Assembly (NCBI GenBank): GCA_030616835.1
Contig: JAUWWP010000206.1
Coordinates: forward strand, 1-5,476
Direction: 5' to 3'
Length of the DNA stretch: 5,476 nt
Source of the DNA: Deltaproteobacteria bacterium
Lineage (GTDB): Bacteria > Desulfobacterota > G020345765
The notes beneath the pieces are model-generated. The model was not told the origin of the DNA and made no database searches. It saw only the letters and a list, made by a program, of their open reading frames with translations. This document shows positions 2,834-5,476 of the stretch, piece by piece; position 1 is the stretch's first letter; every line of letters begins with the position of its first letter. The translations under genes and the position numbers were made by a program.

Positions 2834-5428
2834 ATGTGGGGAGAAAAGAAGCAGACAGGGTCAAATTTTGAAGGAACCTTCACACGTATGGCGCGCATGG
2901 TTTTTGACCCCGAATCACAGCGGACATGGGTGAGCTATCTAAAAGTTGACCTCGATGCTCATGAGATCGAAACCGAGTGGGGCCCCACCCGCGTGACTAA
3001 TGCCAACGACGCGGTTATGGTGAAGTTCAAGACTACCGGCCGATACACCGAACCCACCGACGTGAGCGGAGGCACACCCGATGCCAAGCTCGATCCAAGG
3101 ATAGATGTGCGCGCGGGCCGGGCCTGCGTGACATGGTGCGCCTGCCACCCCGATACAAAACAATGGCGAGTTTTCGAGGCTTATTCGAATGACGGAAAGT
3201 CCTGGGACAAACCTATAGTAGTTGCGGGGGGCGCAAACCCCGCTCTGCACCCGTCTGTGGCCCTTGATCCGGAGACCGGCCATGCATGGATAGCTTACGA
3301 GGATTGGGGTGACGGCTCTATCCGGCTTATAGAATTCGACGGCGTTGGCTCGATCGAGCCTGTCAAGATCGGCGAAGGTGGCAGGAACTTCCGGCCGAAG
3401 GTTATCGTAACCGGCAAGGACGGAAGGCACCGCGGCGCAGTGGCCGTGGCATGGGACGCTTACCGAAGAGGGCAGTACGATATCTACCTGCGCCTTTTGT
3501 ATCCAAACGGCGAGCCTGGCCACGAGCAGCGCGCCACCAGATGCCCTAGGTGGGATTCTTACGTTGACCTGATCGAGGACCTGGACTCGAACCTCTGGAT
3601 TACTTGGGTACGCGCATCCACCGAAGTGGGCGATATGAGCGCCATGCGGAATGTGCATGTGAAGTTCTTTGACGGCGAGCAATGGCGCTATCCTTCAGTC
3701 CCCGCGCACAAGTACAATCCCGGGGAATTTCGCAGGTCGTGGATTTTACTTGGATTGAAACCTCCGGGCGATAAATATAGAAAGGCGGTGATGTCTCGCG
3801 GGAGGGATGACGCCGACGGCCGCATCACATGGTGCAAGGTCAACTGGTTTCCCAAACTCGGGGTGGATAAAAGGAACCGAACCTATGTGTTTTACCAGGA
3901 GGGTGACCCCGTCGTTCCGCCGCTTTACGCACGTCTTAAGTATCGCGTCTATGAGGGAGACCGCTGGAGCAAGCCACGTAGGATCAAGCTGGGACGGGGG
4001 GTTAACCCTATACGTATGATCCGGAATTTCTCAGTGGCAATCACCGGAGGCGCCACCATCGAGGGCGTTTGGGACCAGACTTACGTAAGTATCGCGAAGG
4101 AAGTGTTATCGGTTCAGGCAACGAAAAAGAAACTTATCCGCGATGCTGATGGTCCTCGCTTCCGGGTTCGAGGCGATGCTTATGAGGAGACCATGCATCC
4201 GGGCTGGCCCGAGCGCCGGACACTGGAGCCGCCCCGTACTATGGAGCTGAAAGGCGAGCGCCTGACACTTCTGTTCGGCGATACCCATTCCCACTCGTCG
4301 GTCAGCGTCGGAGTCGACCCGCCGGATTACCATTATCACTTTGCCCGCGATTATGCCGGGCTCGATTTCTTCGCGTTACCCGAAAACGATTATTTCTTCT
4401 GCGGCATCTCCGGCGTCGAGGCATACATCTCATTTTTGCCCAAGGTCTTCTCTTCGGATGACTTCATCTGTTTCCACGCCCACGAGTTCTGCTCGTTCGC
4501 CATGGGTCACCGGATCATGGTCTTCGAGGGGGACGACAAGGAAATCTTTCCCCTCGGAATGCTCAACTCGCAGCGCGGCAAGCGGGCAAACACCACCGGA
4601 CACCTGTACCACTTCCTGCACAAGTTCGATGTGGGACCGGGGTCGCGGGTGATGGTGTCCTCCCACAACATGACCAACCTCGGAAACGACTTCAAGGAAT
4701 ACGATTCCTCCCTCGAGCCTCTTTACGACGTGGGCAGTATCCATTTTGCCGCTGAGAAAACCTTCGAGGAATACAAGGCTGAAGGTAAGGCCCGCCCAGA
4801 GACCCGGTTCCTCGATGGATTGATAAGACTTTCCACGATCACCCGTGGAGGCAAAAAGGCGCGCACACCCGAGAAGAAATGGTATTACAGTTGGCGGCAA
4901 TGCCTCGACGCGGGCTTGCCGCTGGGCGCTTACGGCTCTTCCGACGATCACACCAGCAACGGGATCGGTTGGATCATTGCCGGAATCTGGGTCGTCCGGA
5001 GAAGCAAAAAAGCCATTTTCGACGCCATGTTCGCACGCCACACGTTTGCCATCGACAACCAGCTTAGACTGGCGGACTTGTTTAATACCGACCCGGCCTC
5101 ACCTTTGCGGGAAATGAACCAGTCCGTTCTTCGCATGGACATCCGCTTCCGGCTGGACGATCACTTCATGGGCTCAAAGTGCCGTATCGCTTCCCCGCCC
5201 ACGGCCCGGGTTGCGGTTTTCTCACAGGACCCTCACGACGCCGTCCGCGAGGTAGTTTTTGTAAAGGACGGCAAGGAAGTCCATACCGTGCGCGGCCCGG
5301 GAGGAAACACGGTCGAGGAGACATGGCGGGACGATGACTGGCGGCCGGGCAGGCATTATTATTATGTCCGGGTCGAGTTCAACAGCGGCGCCGTCGCATA
5401 CGCCTCGCCGGTCTTTGTGAACTGGTGA
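2834..5428 (+). CDS. Beta-propeller/PHP-type metallohydrolase fusion (CehA/McbA or DUF3604-like)
   Basis: The open frame encodes 864 residues. Residues about 15-420 are beta-rich with propeller-like repeats, such as HPSVALDPETGHAWIAYED (139-157), RPKVIV...VAVAWDAY...YDIYLRLLY (188-223) and DLIEDLDSNLWITWVRAS (245-262), plus an Asp-box-like SNDGKSW (118-124), recalling sialidase-type propellers. Residues about 476-745 form a PHP metal-dependent hydrolase domain: FGDTHSHSS (481-489, metal ligands expected at H485 and H487), AGLDFFALPEND (508-519), E551, GHRIMVF (558-564), SSHN with H611, and GSSDDH (701-706). A C-terminal beta domain (about 765-864) ends in HYYYVRVEFNSGAVAYASPVFV (841-862), like related PHP proteins. 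Family members hydrolyse phosphoester or related bonds using two or three metals; the substrate is unknown. Motif II reads PEND instead of the usual TDHD. ATG 2834 has a strong ribosome site, but no signal peptide follows; export would require the overlapping upstream frame. Domain calls are good by motif, CehA/McbA versus DUF3604 is unresolved. Confidence 0.9.
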   Translation: MWGEKKQTGSNFEGTFTRMARMVFDPESQRTWVSYLKVDLDAHEIETEWGPTRVTNANDAVMVKFKTTGRYTEPTDVSGGTPDAKLDPRIDVRAGRACVTWCACHPDTKQWRVFEAYSNDGKSWDKPIVVAGGANPALHPSVALDPETGHAWIAYEDWGDGSIRLIEFDGVGSIEPVKIGEGGRNFRPKVIVTGKDGRHRGAVAVAWDAYRRGQYDIYLRLLYPNGEPGHEQRATRCPRWDSYVDLIEDLDSNLWITWVRASTEVGDMSAMRNVHVKFFDGEQWRYPSVPAHKYNPGEFRRSWILLGLKPPGDKYRKAVMSRGRDDADGRITWCKVNWFPKLGVDKRNRTYVFYQEGDPVVPPLYARLKYRVYEGDRWSKPRRIKLGRGVNPIRMIRNFSVAITGGATIEGVWDQTYVSIAKEVLSVQATKKKLIRDADGPRFRVRGDAYEETMHPGWPERRTLEPPRTMELKGERLTLLFGDTHSHSSVSVGVDPPDYHYHFARDYAGLDFFALPENDYFFCGISGVEAYISFLPKVFSSDDFICFHAHEFCSFAMGHRIMVFEGDDKEIFPLGMLNSQRGKRANTTGHLYHFLHKFDVGPGSRVMVSSHNMTNLGNDFKEYDSSLEPLYDVGSIHFAAEKTFEEYKAEGKARPETRFLDGLIRLSTITRGGKKARTPEKKWYYSWRQCLDAGLPLGAYGSSDDHTSNGIGWIIAGIWVVRRSKKAIFDAMFARHTFAIDNQLRLADLFNTDPASPLREMNQSVLRMDIRFRLDDHFMGSKCRIASPPTARVAVFSQDPHDAVREVVFVKDGKEVHTVRGPGGNTVEETWRDDDWRPGRHYYYVRVEFNSGAVAYASPVFVNW

Positions 5429-5476
5429 GCACTTCAACCACGATGCGGGTAGTTTGTTAAAGAAACATTTGGGTGC

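Larger units (their letters stand above)
2689..2871 (+). other. Out-of-frame signal-peptide-like leader of the propeller-PHP protein
   Basis: This frame, from a possible TTG start at 2689 to TGA at 2869-2871, encodes 60 residues with a basic start (FFKYLR), a hydrophobic core (LNFLAVLCLVGG, about residues 14-25) and a lysine-rich tail (APKKRKVKR). It resembles an export signal and ends inside the start of the large gene. The next frame continues naturally if one T of the TTTT run (2866-2869) is skipped: ...ADRVKF joins EGTFTRMARMVFD, giving a 912-residue product. By contrast the in-frame start of the large gene (MWGEKKQTGSNF) looks like out-of-frame sequence. No Shine-Dalgarno precedes the TTG and an in-frame stop lies at 2680-2682, so the true start is unclear. 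It may be a frameshifted 5' end, a decayed signal, or chance. Confidence 0.45.

Noticed and set aside
2939..3682. 247-codon minus-strand frame opposite the propeller region
   Set aside because: It is a long antisense frame of the kind expected in GC-rich genes; the sense strand has clear beta-repeat motifs.
4430..5041. 203-codon minus-strand frame opposite the PHP domain
   Set aside because: It is a shadow of a GC-rich coding region; the sense strand carries the conserved metal motifs.

Overview
The window reads as bacterial chromosomal DNA, probably from an uncultured heterotroph. Three protein genes are supported, with Shine-Dalgarno-led starts and sigma70-like promoter elements. No tRNA, rRNA, CRISPR array, transposase or phage gene was seen. 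The two outer genes (a GH172/DUF2961 protein and a propeller-PHP protein) are of kinds I associate with large, carbohydrate-degrading environmental bacteria, but I cannot assign a phylum from sequence alone.

Layout: 1-190 is a non-coding 3' flank holding a hairpin and a ten-unit, 10-bp tandem array. 191-1291 (minus) encodes a GH172 (DUF2961) glycoside hydrolase-like protein. 1292-1798 is a divergent intergenic region with a good minus-strand promoter, a perfect GC-rich palindrome and an AT-rich plus-strand promoter candidate. 1799-2329 (plus) encodes a DUF192 lipoprotein. 2330-2688 is non-coding and carries two 54-bp hairpin repeats whose stems co-vary. 2689-2871 is a short open frame with a hydrophobic, signal-like start. 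It lies one frame away from, and runs into, the large gene 2834-5428 (plus). That gene encodes a beta-propeller fused to a PHP-type metallohydrolase of CehA/McbA or DUF3604 character. 5429-5476 shows nothing recognisable.

Base composition changes sharply. By eye the outer genes are GC-rich (about 55-60% in sampled lines), while the DUF192 gene and its flanks are AT-rich (about 30-45% in sampled lines). The centre may be an insertion, or simply an AT-rich intergenic zone with a differently biased gene.

The GH172 protein lacks a signal peptide and would act in the cytoplasm, the DUF192 protein is a predicted lipoprotein, and the large protein is exported only if the upstream frame is joined to it. 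The genes are not an obvious operon: gene 1 is divergent from gene 2, and more than 350 bases with repeats separate genes 2 and 3. A shared carbohydrate or phospho-sugar role for the outer two genes is possible but only an inference.

The points most worth a second look are the TTT-TGA frame break at 2866-2871, the co-varying hairpin repeats, the altered second metal motif of the PHP domain, the insertion between the putative catalytic glutamates of the GH172 protein, and the 10-bp array with its inverted partner.
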